Shown one piece after another: positions 23,141 through 35,095 of a stretch of DNA of 64,000 nucleotides. The notes beneath the pieces are model-generated. The model had not been told where the DNA came from. It saw only the letters and a list, made by a program, of their open reading frames with translations, and did no database searches. A program made the position numbers and the translations under genes. The first letter of the stretch is position 1. Every line of letters begins with the position of its first letter. This stretch comes from Amoebophrya sp. A120 (Eukaryota; Sar; Dinophyceae; Syndiniales; Amoebophryaceae), in contig CAJINV010000001.1 of NCBI GenBank assembly GCA_905178155.1, forward strand, positions 14,157,265 through 14,221,264. The letters run 5' to 3'.

Positions 23141-24143
23141 CGCCCAGGTGGGTATGTCCTACTCGGAGTGGCCGCAGTAGGCGTTCACCAGCACAACTCT
23201 CCCGTTCGTTTCACAGGTGCAAGGCGAAGATTCTCACGCATGCATCGAGTAGAACACGGTTGCAGACCGTGGCTTCAGGACATTTTCCAGGTTCTGTAAG
23301 GAACCAAATCAGAAAGACTATTTTTGTTCCACAACGAGGAAAATTTGTCGGCGAAAACGCATCGCACGCGCGACTCTTTTGGTTTTGTTGTATCTGGCTT
23401 TCTCATATAAAGAATCTGAGTTTATGCCAATTACTCTGCGGAGATATCGATTCATTGCAACACAGATTCGACGCTCAAGTTGAGTTAACGAATTCTTGCC
23501 GATCGACTGTGCGAGCGAACTATCGCAAACATCTACCTAGAACAAGAAACCAAACGAACAACATGCGCTCTCTGTCTCTCTTGCAGCTACTTACTGCGTA
23601 AATGTTGTCGATCACAATTTTTGTTTTATCTCCGCGGATGAGTAGTAAAGTAAAGCGGCCGAAGATCTTCCACCTCGAGGTCCATTGCTATCCTGTTTGG
23701 TTCCTGAGCAACAAAGGCAACTAGCTGCGTCAGGTTTTCTTCACGATGCGATAGGATAACATCGATATCGAATTCGAAATTGACGTCATATTAATCGATC
23801 ACAATGAAGCGACGTCTAGGCTTACATTACCGCAGAACACCTCAAGAAATTCGTGGTAGATAATTTTGCTCAGGCATAGTGCAAACGCAATTCATTAGGT
23901 GTCGTTAACCTCCACCTCCTTTTTCGTGACTTAGCGAATCAGCCACAAGTCAATTCTAGCGCAACCAACAACGCGTCGCTCCTGCAGTCTTTTAGTGAGC
24001 GCTCCTCAATGTACTTGTAGGTCGAGCTCGAGCCAGGGCGAGGTAATAGACAGTCTGGCCGACTTCAATGTTTTCGGCATCATCTTGTTCTTGATCTTTC
24101 CGCCCGAGAAAAATAAAACTTTTCCTCGCTCGAAGTAAACGTG
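23141..24143. other. gene-free stretch upstream of the coiled-coil gene
   Basis: Plus-strand frames at 22972-23601 are continuations of antisense shadow and have no domain. Nothing else was recognised in the 1 kb. Confidence 0.4.
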
Positions 24144-27100
24144 TCAGGCAAGCATGCCTAAAAATCCTCCTTCGTCACTGGAAGATCCCGCGTCGTAGTT
24201 GGTTCTTCCGTTTCCCGTGGTTTTCTGCCCCTGCATCACTGTGTAGGCCATCGCACCGAGCACCCCGGCTCCTGCGACCGCGCAGACCCCCATAATGGCT
24301 GCTTTGGGTATCCTTGCAAACCAACTGCCACTTCCCTCCTCCCCCGTTGCGTTTGTTGCGTTAGTGCCATTGCCGGTGCCATTGAGGAGGGCTCCGGCTT
24401 CCAAGTCCTCCGGAGGCGCGACCGTGCAGGGCCCGAGGTACTGGTCGCTTTCGGGGCAGGTGGCACTCTCGTTGAAGCCCCCGTGCACTTGGCAGAACGG
24501 CTTTTTCTCCAACCAGTCCGCGATCGAGGACAGCATGCTGGCTCCGAACAGCGCATCGAATAACTCCTGCGGGTTCTCCACACACGGGTGCGCTACTTCC
24601 CCCGTGTTTACGTTACACACCCCGCTCTTCCACTTCTCCAGCGCACAATAGCAGTCCTGACTGAGTCGCGCACAGTTCTCCCCGCCGTGCCACGCCAGCG
24701 CTCCCGTTTTGACGGATGGGTCGCTCGATCCGAAACACGGTTTGCTGATAATTTCTTCGCACTCCGTGGGACAGGCCGGAACGTTTTCCGCGCAGTACTG
24801 CCGCGGGGTCATCTGTTTGGCGACGCTGTACTTCGCATGGCACACATTCGCTTGCTCCGTGATCAAACTGGGATTGTTGCCGCGCAGGTTCGCGGGGTCC
24901 GGGCTCACGGCATCGCCGCAGTCCTGCTTCCAGGCTTCGCTCGTCGAGTTGCACCGTCTTTGCTTTGGCTGATCGGAGTTCGGCACATTGGGTATGCAGT
25001 GGCATTGCAGACTTACCTATGTGTGTAAGTATTATGTACCTCAGACTCTGTTTTGTACCTAACCTTAGAAAACCTGAACAAAATGACACTGAAAAATAAC
25101 AACCACAGATCTTAGTCTGTGTCTGACTTCATTTTTTTCTTTGGACGCGATAATTGAATTGCATGATATCTCCTCTGCCATACATCTTCTGCAATGCCAA
25201 TGCGTACTCGGGTCAAAATAACAGTTTTTCACCTCCTGCTGGGATAGGTTCTCGACGATTTCGCACTATGCATTGCAAAGGCGCGGCGTGTCTTGCTGGA
25301 ACAGCGAGGGCAATCAAAATATGAAAAAAAAAATGAGAATCCTACAAACTAAAATTGGAAAACCATGCCCGTACACATGAACAACCTCTGAGGTTGTTGT
25401 CCCAACTTTATTTTGTATGATGTTTGCCACAGCGAGACCGCACTGTAATAGATTGCCTCATCCGATACGTGCTCCTGCAGCTCGTAGCAGCGCTCGTAGA
25501 AGTTGAGGCAGTTTCATCCAATCAAAAAACACCCATCCCCATCCAATTTGTCACGCACAACACGCATAAATTTTGATTGCTGTGTTTGTCATGCACAAAA
25601 TGGATGGAGATGGGTGTTTTTTCCTGGATAAGCTTTGCGTACATTGAAGGTGAGAGGTCGAGTAGTCTTCCTGCCCGGTGGAATCTTTTTGGTCCAAAAT
25701 GTGCCACTCGTGACAGCGGTTCCAGATCAAATCCATACTTTTGGGGCCGTCCATCCAATAGCAGAACCCGTACTCCTGCCCCGTACACGAACTCTTGTCA
25801 TAGAACTGGTGCTCGCAAAACGGGTTGACCCGGGCCGTGCGGCCCATGCAGATACAGGCGTCATACAGGTTCCCGTCTGCGTCCGTGGTCAACTCGCACA
25901 GCTTCACGCCGTTCCCGTCGTACGTCCGCACGTCCTCGGGGAGTGGTTCCGGGGTGGTCGTTGTTGTTGTGGTATCCCAGGCACACGGTAGCTTCGAGAA
26001 CGCGAACGCCGTCCCTCCGTCTTTGCAGCTTTGCGCGACTTTGTCCACCACTTTCTCCTGCATCACGCTGTTGAAGGTGGCAATATTTGGATCTGCGAAG
26101 TGGTAGTCCCGGGTGGGAATCGCTTCGGTGCACGTGCTCTTCGCCGCCCACTCGGCCAGGGAGCAGTAGCAATCCTGCGAAAACTTTGGGCAGAAACTGT
26201 TTTTCGCGAAGTTCAGCACGTTCATCTCTGTGTTGGGATCGTCGAAGTTGAAACAGGGCTTGCTCATGTAGCTTTTGCACTCGTCTTGACAGCTTGAGGC
26301 GTGCTGGTCGCAATGCAGCGAGGTCGGGGAAATGTAGACAACCGGCGCCGGCGCGGGCGGCGGCGGTGCGGGCGCCGGGTTGCTGGCCGGGGTCGGATTC
26401 GAACTCGGGTACTTGTTGCATTCCGTGTCAGCATTGGAAACGAGGGTTGGAACCATACTGTCCCCGACCGTCCCCCTGCTAGAGCAATCAGTTCGCCACT
26501 TATTGCGGCTCGGCTGGCAACTGCTGCTCTGACACCCGTTTTTGGTCGGGTCGTGAATCGCGGTGTTCAGGTCGCTGTGCAGCGAGTCTGGACTAAATTC
26601 GATGCAGTCGTTGAAATAGTCGGTGCAGGCCTCCGCGCACGTGGCTACTATAATCATAGCACCAATACTGTAATCGTATTTTGGAGCTCCAGTTGTGCTA
26701 TCGACCTCCGCAGAGAGGGAGTCACAGAACATCCAAACCGGCGTTTTAGTCGTCCAGACGCATTTGCTGTCTCCATTGCACGAAGCCTCGTCCCAGTAAC
26801 TGTTCGGACAGCTATCCGGATATGGGTTGGGACGAAATTTACCAACGCAAACAGGCCAGTTTTTCTCTGCAAGTGTCGACGACTCTGTCTGCAAACCACT
26901 AGAGCTCCGCGAATTGCTCATGTCCCAGGAGGAGAAGGATTGCTGGGACGGGGCAGCTACATAGGCAGGGCGTTTGTAGTTCTTTGGATTTGTCTCCGTC
27001 CTCACAACGCCGGCGGTACTGGGCGAGGTACGAGTGGAGCCTATGCCAATCGTTCCCCTTACTGCGTTTCCTGAATCATCGTACTGACCGTCCGTTATTT

Positions 27101-27674
27101 CTTTTTCCTTAAGCGCCTGCTCCCTGTTCTTATCAAAAGTCGCACCGTGGTCTTGGTATTTCTCATCCCGAAGAAACCGTGAATTAGGTCGCTCCACCTT
27201 GGAGTGCCTTCCCATGGCCGGAGTAGAAGGTGAGGTGCTCCTGGTTACTTGCTGTGCCTGCGGGTCCGAAGCCGCATCATCCTGCAATTGATGCCGCTGC
27301 TGCTCAGGCCGACCAGCTTCAGTGCGCGCTTGTGTAGTGGTTTCGCGGCTGTACCGGCTCCGTCCCCTGGCTTGGGCCTCTGGTAATGAGGTGGTCCCGG
27401 TCTCACTAGTAGTAAGCTGTTGTGGAAATGAAATCCTGCTCCGCTCCGGATCCGAATCCGACAAAGAGGGCGCGTTACTTCCGGTGATTGCTATGCTAGC
27501 TGCTCCGCTATCAGCGTCTATCTCCACTACCGCTGCTTGTTCCTTCTGCATCAGAGACTGCGCTGCACGAGAACCTGCTCGCATGCGGTCTTGATCATGC
27601 GGCCCTTGTTCCACAGTAGGCGGCACAAGACTGTAACCACATCGGAGTAGGATTGCGAAGACGATCGGCGTCAT
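24144..27674 (-). CDS. cysteine-rich type I membrane protein with a duplicated module, about 1,012 aa
   Basis: Proposed exons complement(24144..25011, 25386..25513, 25632..27674). MTPIVFAILLRCGYSLVPP looks like a signal peptide. A Ser/Thr/Gln-rich spacer (~200 residues) is followed by cysteine-rich extracellular sequence. One module occurs twice. Copy 1 has CQDECKSYMSKPCFNFDDPN and SQDCYCSLAEW; copy 2 has CPTECEEIISKPCFGSSDPS and SQDCYCALEKW. A Pro/Ala linker and TTTTTT linkers separate parts. The C-terminus has N-glycosylation-like NGTGNGTNATNATG, a transmembrane helix (AAIMGVCAVAGAGVLGAMAY) and a short tail. The role is unknown; a surface adhesin or receptor is plausible inference. The join at 25514-25631 removes an introner-like element without GT-AG ends. 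The join at 25012-25385 is GT-AG but uncertain. The 3' exon could be a separate related gene, and a cysteine-rich exon at 27780-27933 could precede the chosen start. Confidence 0.6.
25514..25631 (-). mobile_element. 118-bp introner-like element, sister of the one at 52710-52818
   Basis: On the minus strand the left end reads TTATCCAGGAAAAAACACCC and the right end inverted reads TCATCCAATCAAAAAACACC. The arms pair over ~40 bp with a few mismatches around a short loop. The same arm sequence bounds the element at 52710-52818, over 27 kb away in another gene. Here it interrupts the cysteine-rich gene. Removing exactly 25514-25631 joins two open, cysteine-bearing segments in frame (…HLQCTQS + NCLNFYERC…). 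No GT-AG pair fits, and no clean target duplication is left. Either the element is spliced with non-canonical ends or the exon boundary differs from mine. Confidence 0.7.
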
Positions 27675-28844
27675 GGAGAAGTGAATCTACGCCATAAGGA
27701 AACCGCGTAAGCAGTGCGACAAAACAACATCAACATGCTGCTGCGTCGAGCACTAGTAGCACTGCTCGCGAAATACTTACACTCTCAACGAGTTCTTTGG
27801 GCCAGTCATGACAGCTGACGTGGTCCGCACAGACGCTCACGGTCTTGCACTTCCTGCGGGGTTGCTTTGGGTACCGGCACATACATTGATCATCAATATC
27901 AACTTCACGGTAACTGACGATCATCCTGAGCAATACTTAATGTTAATGTGTAAGTAGCTCTTGCATGTGCATGATTTCGGAGTAAAACAAAGATGAATTT
28001 GCAAGTAGGGAGTGAAATAAAAACAAAAACAGCGCCTGCTGCCGAAGCGCATCCATTGATGCTCTGGCGTTCGGTCGATGCGGGATGCGATGCGCCGGAC
28101 CCCCTACTTTTTTCATAGGCCGTACTTTTGAAAAACTCTCTATGCGCTTCTTCACCCTGCGGCATACGCATCGTCATGTTCCCGCTGTGCCGCTATTTCA
28201 CGGCGGCTCAGAATCAACCTGATCTCAACAGCTCAGCATGTTCCCTGTTGCCCGTCAAAGGTCAATCCAGCTCCGGCTGCGGAACATGCACATGCGTCGC
28301 AGCTGGAGTTTTCTGATACGATGATAGATGGAAGAATGTAAAAGAGTGGCTGCATAGAAGTTCCGGCGGATAGGTATGCTGATTTCAATTTCATGCACTG
28401 TATACGTATTCTTGGTGTTGGTATAATCATAGCTTCCGCGAAGCATCAATGTGGGTCATGAGGGTGTTGAGCTTGAAACATGTGTTCACCTGGCAGAAGT
28501 ACTCTGACTACGACTACGTTTTTCTTGGCTTGATGTACATCTAAATCTAGTAGTTGCATGCTGAATTACACAGATGAGATGATGGTAGTCGTACTAGTTC
28601 ATTTGCGATTTTTTAGCCGAGCTATCATCTACTTCTCGGTTGCTAGCAGCCCTCGAATGGGAAGAACTACGAGCAGGCCGGCATCCGAGTAGAAGACTCG
28701 CAAGCGTCGAGCAATGTTGTAGTTTAAAAAGTGTTGCGTGCTGAAATAACATGAAAGACCTTGTAGCTTTGTTACACGGTTGTCAGCGGGGGCAGAAATT
28801 GTACTTCATGAAACTACGTACAAAAGCAGAGAGCGTGTCGCTCA
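27675..28844. other. mostly gene-free stretch with one possible cysteine-rich exon
   Basis: At 27780-27933 (minus) a frame reads DDQCMCRYPKQPRRKCKTV, VCADHVSCHDWPKELVES and then meets a GTAAGT donor. Splicing to the AG just before 27685 would keep frame with the downstream membrane-protein gene. It may therefore be an upstream exon of that gene or the end of another cysteine-rich gene. The remainder shows no coding signal. Confidence 0.35.
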
Positions 28845-31826
28845 CTACACAAGGGGCGCGTAGCTCATGTCGTCTGCAGTGGCGGCAGAACTGCGGCGGC
28901 CGAAGACAAACCCCACACTCAGGCCGAGCACCAGCATCATAAACGGCATCGCGCTTGGGATGGAGAGTGCTTGCTGGTGTGTAACGTGGATCTGTGTGTA
29001 GTCGTTTTGGTGAAGTTCTAAAGTCTTCCGCTGTACAAGACTGGTACGTACTAAATGAAGCCCTTCAAAGTACATCATGAAAGGCATAGCAACTACATCA
29101 AACTGAAGAATCAGCACTCAGCTACCTTCGCATCTTCGCCCGATCTTTCCACCAACGTCACTGCCGGTGACACCGCCGCTGCTGCACCTGTTTCTAGCAG
29201 CTCCGCTTTCTCACCCACTTTTGGCTGCTGGTAGAGCCAGGTGCTTTGCAGCGCGTTCCAGGTGGTTGGCAGTTTGGTTTTCTCCGGAACAAGTTTGCGC
29301 TCGATCGCAATGGGATGAATGTCGCCGTTGAAGCTGATCGCTTCCGCAAACTCCAGCGGGTAGCCGTAGGGGGCGCCGATGGTACCTTTCGGGTCGTTCA
29401 GAAACCCGTCGTTGTACTTCACGATCAGGGAATCCGCGAGGTCCCACCATTTCCGCACGACTTCGCGCTGCAGCTTCTTTTGCCAGTCGTTCCAGTCCGT
29501 CTGGACCCAGCCGTCGTTGCGGGACGTTTATCAGAAGAAAAAATCCCCCCTCCCCATATCGAAACGAAGTTTCTGCTGCTGGATTTGCGTACACAAATCA
29601 GCTGTGTCTTGCAGTGAAGGACTGCAGGCCCATTGCAGGCCTGAGTAGAGAGGGGGGCCTAGGCGTTTAGCATGAGAAACGTCCATGCTGTAGGCACACC
29701 AGCATCACAGACCGCCGGCATAATGCGGCGAAGCCTGTGGAGTTGCCTTCTTGCAATACAGATGCGAGTTGTGGTCACAAATCCGCATTGCAAATTTTCT
29801 GAGGCATGCCGTTTCGATATGGGGAGGGTAGATTTTTTCTTATGATAACGTTTTGGTTTTCATTTTCGATTCGTACTCCTGTTCGAGCATGGCTTGGAGC
29901 TTCTGTTTCTCTGGGTAGACGTCCTTTTCCGCCATCATGTTGAAGTTGATTTTCATCCAGTTGGACACGAAATCAAACGCCCACCAGGCGGACTTTCGCG
30001 TGTACTCGCGGTTTGTCCCCGTGTAGTACGGCTCCGCTACGTGGGAAGACCGCTGTGTGTTGGTTGAGATTTTCAGAAAATCGTGTTTTCGCTGATGAGT
30101 CACTATTTTTGCTATATTCAGGTGTGGTCACAGTTTGCCCGCAGAATTCATCAACAAGTCAAAAAGAAGTACCGCCAGAACGGGCACAAAAACGCTCGTT
30201 GCGGGCGTGTCGACCGCAAACCAGCTGACGGCCTGATCCGCGGGCTGCGCTTCGTTCACGACACCGTATACGGTGCGCGCGATGCTGATCCCCCGGGGAA
30301 TCTGTCCCACGAGGCTGCTCGCCACGCCGCCCTCGACCGGAAAGGGGTTGCCGAAGGGCCCGGCGAGGGCGCCCTTGCCCAGGTCGAACTCCGTGTCCTT
30401 GTACAGATCGCCATGGATCTTGAAGATGTCCTCGCGCTCGATCGCCTTTTCGACGGGTACAGCCCACGGGTAGTCCATCGGGTCTTGCACCAGCGGAAAT
30501 TTCTTGGACGGCGCCACCAGGTTCAAGGCCCGCCACAGCCGGAGACTGGCGTACAGCGGGATCGGCTGCCCCTTGGTGGTGAACGTGACCGTATCTGGCG
30601 CGAAGGTTTTCGTGAAGTGTAGTTGGTTCGTCACGGTCGTCCCGTCGAGCGCGTAGGTCGGCTTCCACAAGCCAGCTTTCTCGGCCACGGCGTGCAGCTT
30701 CGCGGAAAACAAAATGTCGGCGGTGGGCTCCGCCGGTACCTCGCGGAGGATGAAGTTGTTGGCGATGAAGGCCGCGTGGCCCTTCGGCACGCGCTGTGCG
30801 GCCCACACGGACTTCGCTTCGGGCACTTCCGGAATACCGCCCACCACATGGAAAACCCAAGCGTCGCCCGTGGTGTCGGCGATCGTGATCGCCTCGCCGG
30901 CGTCGTCAATGGTCACGCGACCGTCGGCCTCCTTGCCCGGGGTCCACTCGTTGGGCATCGGGTAAAAACCGTACTTCTCCGCCATTTCGCCCATGGTCTT
31001 TACCGCACACATTGCGGTTGCGCAGCGCTCCATGGCAATCTGCATCAGGGACGTGAGATCGAGATAGGCCGCGACGCCAGTGCCGGGCCCTTTCGCTTGG
31101 TCAGCGGGGTAGTTCATCAGACGGGCGGCGCACGAAGACTCGCCCATACCTGAAAGAGGATTTGTTCTTCATAGAAAAAGTTGCGTATGTTTGAGATCAA
31201 AATTCAAACGTAGGGGGCCATCGCGAGCCAACGAAGACGCACTCGCACGAGGGACAGATGTTGATGTAAAAAAAAGCCTATAATCACTCCCAGTTGAACG
31301 ATACTCAGTCCCTTGTCGTTGATTAGCGGCAGCACACCCTCCCAGTAGCCGTTGGTGTGCGGTACTTCTGGAATGTGTGTGATCGGTGGATGCGGCCTCT
31401 CGCCGTCTTTCGGCTCGTAGAAATTACCGCGGCCGTAGCCAACCCATCGGGGCGCGGAGCCCATGAATTGGTACACGGGACGCTTGTCGCTGCTCTCGAA
31501 GTCTTTTGGCGACACGTAGGCCAGGCGCGGGTCGCAATTTGAACAATCCGCATTCATACCCGCAAAAGCCACTTTGTCCTTTGTGCCGGCGGCCTGAAGA
31601 ACAAGAAAGGTTTTAAAAATAATGAATGAGCCGATGTGTTCGCGTTGGTTCTTCTTTCATCTGTAGTTTAGAATCCCAACAGTGATAATGGCCTGATATT
31701 TGTGAGTTGTTCCTGCTCTTCAACGCCAAGCGTTGTTCTCACCTGAAACACTGACGCCGTGCAGGCGTCCACATGACGAACCGACGCGGCGGCCGCGAGT
31801 GCGGCAACTAGTGGCTTCCGCATCAT
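28845..31826 (-). CDS. peptidase family C69 (dipeptidase/secernin-like), secretory, membrane-anchored, 6 exons, 693 aa
   Basis: Exons complement(28845..28973, 29126..29525, 29850..30052, 30173..31149, 31305..31593, 31743..31826), all in frame (2,082 nt). Start ATG at 31826, or 31823 one codon later. A signal peptide (MMRKPLVAALAAAASVRHVDA) ends right before CTASVF, where family C69 exposes its N-terminal catalytic Cys after processing. Family landmarks follow: NGYWEGVLPLINDKGLS, GESSCAARLM, MAEKYGFY, EAITIADTTGDAWVFHVVGG, AFIANNFILREV, VAEPYYTGTNREYTRKSAWW. These Ntn-hydrolases cleave dipeptides. The last exon adds a hydrophobic anchor (MPFMMLVLGLSVGFVFG) and a short tail, so the enzyme probably sits in a membrane facing the lumen or outside. 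The intron between exons 4 and 5 is a 324-nt introner with GT-AC ends (see 29528-29847). Confidence 0.87.
29528..29847 (-). mobile_element. 320-bp introner with ~39-bp TIRs, 4-bp TSD and GT-AC splice ends
   Basis: Left arm (plus strand) starts TTATCAGAAGAAAAAATC and continues to CCCCATATCGAAACG. The right arm inverted starts TTATCATAAGAAAAAATC and continues the same way. Both sides carry ACGT (29524-29527 and 29848-29851). Removing the element plus one ACGT rejoins the C69 peptidase frame (KTKT + SRNDGW). The intron then runs 29526-29849 and begins GT but ends AC, because the duplication supplies AC|GT at both ends. Any other cut inside the 4-bp repeat gives the same mRNA and none gives GT-AG. 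The body carries no protein-coding frame and a GCAGG-rich centre. Confidence 0.85.
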
Positions 31827-33683
31827 GACGATGCACCTGAAGTGCTGAAGACGAGGCACCAGTAAAGACTCTCTATGTGACTAGAATCTTTATTTTGCCG
31901 AACAAAAAAGTAGATGGTTAGAGCCGGTGGCAGGATCTTCCCACCTGAAGATCTAGCTAGGCCTCTCCCTCTCGTCATGCCGCGACTCAAGAATAAAAGA
32001 CGACGGAATACATCAGAAGATGCAGCAGAAGCCTCGCAACGTCTTCTGAAACTCAGTTTGCACTAGGGCTCTCCACGTTCACCTGCCCTCGCTCTGACTC
32101 AGACTCGTCTGCCTCTGATTTTGATTTTGAAACAGGATGAGGCGAAGATCGCGAAGCACATATGGAAAAAAAAGGAAAGAGTCTCCACCCCGATCACATC
32201 CTCACGACCTAAAAAGTCAGCTTGTCGTCCTGACGGACGGCTTCAAGTCGGAAAAGTAAAAAACGACTCTCAAGCAGAAAAGAATGAGGTGGAACAGATG
32301 GGTGGACAGAGACCTGCAAAAGCTAGTAATGACACGGATTCCACCGCCACCAAATCACTAGTGCTACATCTTGTCTCCGTATTTCGCTTTTTCTCGTAAC
32401 GCCAGGGAAAGTAGGAAAACAAGAAAGCTGCCTTCTTTCATGTCATCGCTTTGGAAAGAATATTCATTCGAGAGCCACTCCCAAGCATCTCCCAAGCATC
32501 TGCGGCAAAAAGACAAGAAAACTCGAACTGAAAATCGCGTACACAAACAATATAACAAAATGCAATTTTGAAATCAATAAATATGTATCTAATATAATAT
32601 CAATGTGCGTATGGTTAGGGGGCTTTGTCTCGATCTCTTAATGTGCTGTAGTGTATTGAAATTGAAGATAAACGGGTCGTGGCTTCAAATGAAAGCCATA
32701 CCTTGGCACCTTTCGCATTTCTTTGCGAGCTGGGCCAGGACGGACGCAACTTCTGTGTTACCTATCATGAGAATGAATATGCTTTCGTCGGGCGTTTGTG
32801 TGTGTATGTGTCTGTGTGGATGTGTGCTATTATCTTTAGGTAGTGCTCAATGCGAGTTCACGCCCGCGTCGCTGGTTGTGCAAACTAGTGCGAATACCGT
32901 ATTTCCGAAAAAGGGAGCCATGAACGCAAATGCAAAACTAGTCAAGAAAATCGAGTTTTCGCGCAGCTGTATTAGTATTCTTGTGCTGGTGTAGTTGTTA
33001 CCGCTACCCATCTGTGACTTACGTCAATTGCGACAATGCCCGTCAATGCCAAGTTCTTGTCTCAACGAAGTCGCGCGCAGTTCGACAGTCCTTGTTTTTC
33101 GCAATACCGTACACCACCGCGCAACAGAGACAGACAAGAACGAGGCAGTTGTGACAGACCATGACATAGTACGCACCGCGGTGGAGGTCGACCTGGTGTT
33201 GCAGGAGAGTTTGCTCCTGCTTTTGCTTCAAAACGTCAAAATCACACGGCTGAAGTAGACCAGCGATCAAATAAGTATTTCTCTGTCTCAGCCAGGAGTT
33301 TCTCGCACACTTAGACGTCCAAACCCTAGTAAAGCAGTCATGACATCATCCGTGCCACCAGTGTGGCCTTACCGCTTGACTGATTTTCCCATGGCACCGC
33401 TTCAACTCCTGGCCTCGGTTGCGTCTGCCTGAGTGATATCATTTTCTCCTCGATGTGAGCGTCATCTACTTCTCTTCTCCTGACGCAGTGGCCAGTAGAT
33501 CTCGCAATCCGTCAGATCTACTCACTCTGCAATGGTTTGCTGAGCGTCCATAATCGTCTCTAATGCGGCGACGGTCAGCTCGTTTGTCTTTTTTGCTGCA
33601 ATTAGTTTTCGCCCCGCCTCCAATGATCCTGATTAGTCATTGCGTAGAACATTTTTGTCTTCATGAACATGATTTCTTGACGG
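31827..33683. other. long gene-free stretch (1.86 kb)
   Basis: No supported gene. Visible features are an A/T-rich run at 32567-32603 and a short TG-rich tract (repeated TGTGTG units) near 32795-32830. The frames at 32121-32399 and 32605-32994 have no domain and atypical composition, so they were not called. This is among the largest gaps in the window. Confidence 0.4.
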
Positions 33684-35095
33684 TCACAGCATGAGCATGT
33701 TCCTAAAGCACAAAAAATAAGATTTGAGTTTGACGGCGCTTAGAAAAAATGCCGAAGCTCCTGTTGGTCTGCAAGTCCGCGTGTTGCATTCGCACGCCAT
33801 CAAAAAGCTCAAACCTATACCAGATGCGTCCGCGGGAGGCTTCCTGCCTGTGATTCGGTATCCGCCTAGTTTTCCGGATTCGAACAATTGTGGCGGTGCC
33901 TTGTAGAAGGTTTCCATCTTGGTCACGTGCGCTTCGCCGTGTAGCGCAACTTGCGTGGATTTTTTGGCGAGAAAGCGGTCTCTCCGGGCAACCGTCCACT
34001 TCGTCCAAACGTCGGTCAGGTCCTCAAATTCAACATCGGCGAACCCGATTTCCGTCAGGTGTTTCGTGTACTCTTCAACCGTCGGTACGCAAACGGCCCC
34101 AATCACGTCTTCCAGCAGGTGGCGCTCCTCCTCCGTTAGCTCGCTGACCGAGGGCACTTTCAACAAGTAGTCCTCGATCACGAATGTGGCAGAGGGCTTC
34201 AGCTGGCGAAAAGTGTTCTGGAAACCGACCAGGCGCGGGGCGAGAGGGATGTGCAGGAAGACCTGAGTTAGTTGTATTCTCATCATGTCTCGATTTGCCG
34301 CGATATGCTGGAAAGAATTATGTATGTTGACGAGGTAACACGACAAGTTGTCAATTCTTTTGCCTCCTCAGAACTGCGGGGAAGAAGCGACTACGAATTT
34401 TTCCCTTATGCTCATCGTACCAGGATGCAGTAGAATCCGTCGTAGGCCTCGCCTTCTAGTGGGAACAGGCAATCCGACTGCGTGCAATCGCTCGCCTGGA
34501 ACTGCGTCAGGTGGTCCAATCCTACCTCTTTTGCCACCCGGTTTGCGGACTCCACAAGGTCTGCCTGGATGTCTATGCCGTGGACCTCGCAGCCAGTCTT
34601 CCAGGCAATGTACCTGAGCGGATGTTTTCGCAAACGAGATTGGAAAGGTCGTGAAAGCTTTTTGTAATTATGGGTATGCATCTTCTTCTTTTACTTTTTG
34701 TGTTCTCATAGAAGCATCGGGGAAAGCGGAAGAGACAGAATCCTCAACCTCAGTACACCAGCGACCCGCATGAAGCGGTTTAGTTACAAGCTGCAAGGTA
34801 AAGAAAAAGAACCAGGAACGAAGAAGCAGAAGTCTCACCTTCCCGGCCCTCCGATGCCGCAGCCGATGTCGAGGATTTTCTTTGTTTTGTCAAGCTGCAG
34901 CAGGGTGATGACGTCGTCGTTCGCGTCCAGTCCGAGGTAGTGGTACTGGTCCAAATGGCCCGCGCGCAGCATGGTTTCCATCGTGACGGTTGTTGCTCCC
35001 GCCTTCTCCGCCTGCTTCCGCATCCAGGTCTCCAGCGCTTGCACCCGCCACGAGTACATCACGTTAGGCGTGCTGCTCCCGCTACCGCTCGTCAT
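33684..35095 (-). CDS. class I SAM-dependent methyltransferase (sterol/tocopherol methyltransferase type), 3 exons, ~342 aa
   Basis: Exons complement(33684..34262, 34421..34613, 34839..35095); both introns GT-AG and in frame. The SAM-binding motif I, ILDIGCGIGGPGRYIA, is split by intron 1. Motif II is VHGIDIQADLVESANRVAKE. The acidic loop ASDCTQSDCLFPLEGEAYDG and the post-motif VFLHIPLAPRL, QNTFRQLKPSATFVIEDYLL follow. This arrangement is that of Erg6/gamma-tocopherol/Coq5-type small-molecule methyltransferases. The substrate cannot be told from sequence. The C-terminus after GGYRITGRKPPADASG reads MACECNTRTCRPTG… to the stop and looks less like coding sequence. A GT donor sits exactly there, so the real last exon may differ from mine. 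No signal peptide. Confidence 0.8.

Noticed and set aside
22972-23601. 209-codon plus-strand frame upstream of the coiled-coil gene
   Set aside because: Its first part is antisense of exon 1 and the rest has no domain or supporting neighbour.
26385-26412. tRNA-like T-arm (GTTCGAATCC on the minus strand)
   Set aside because: It lies in the open frame of the cysteine-rich protein and no acceptor stem, D-arm or anticodon arm can be folded at the right spacing.
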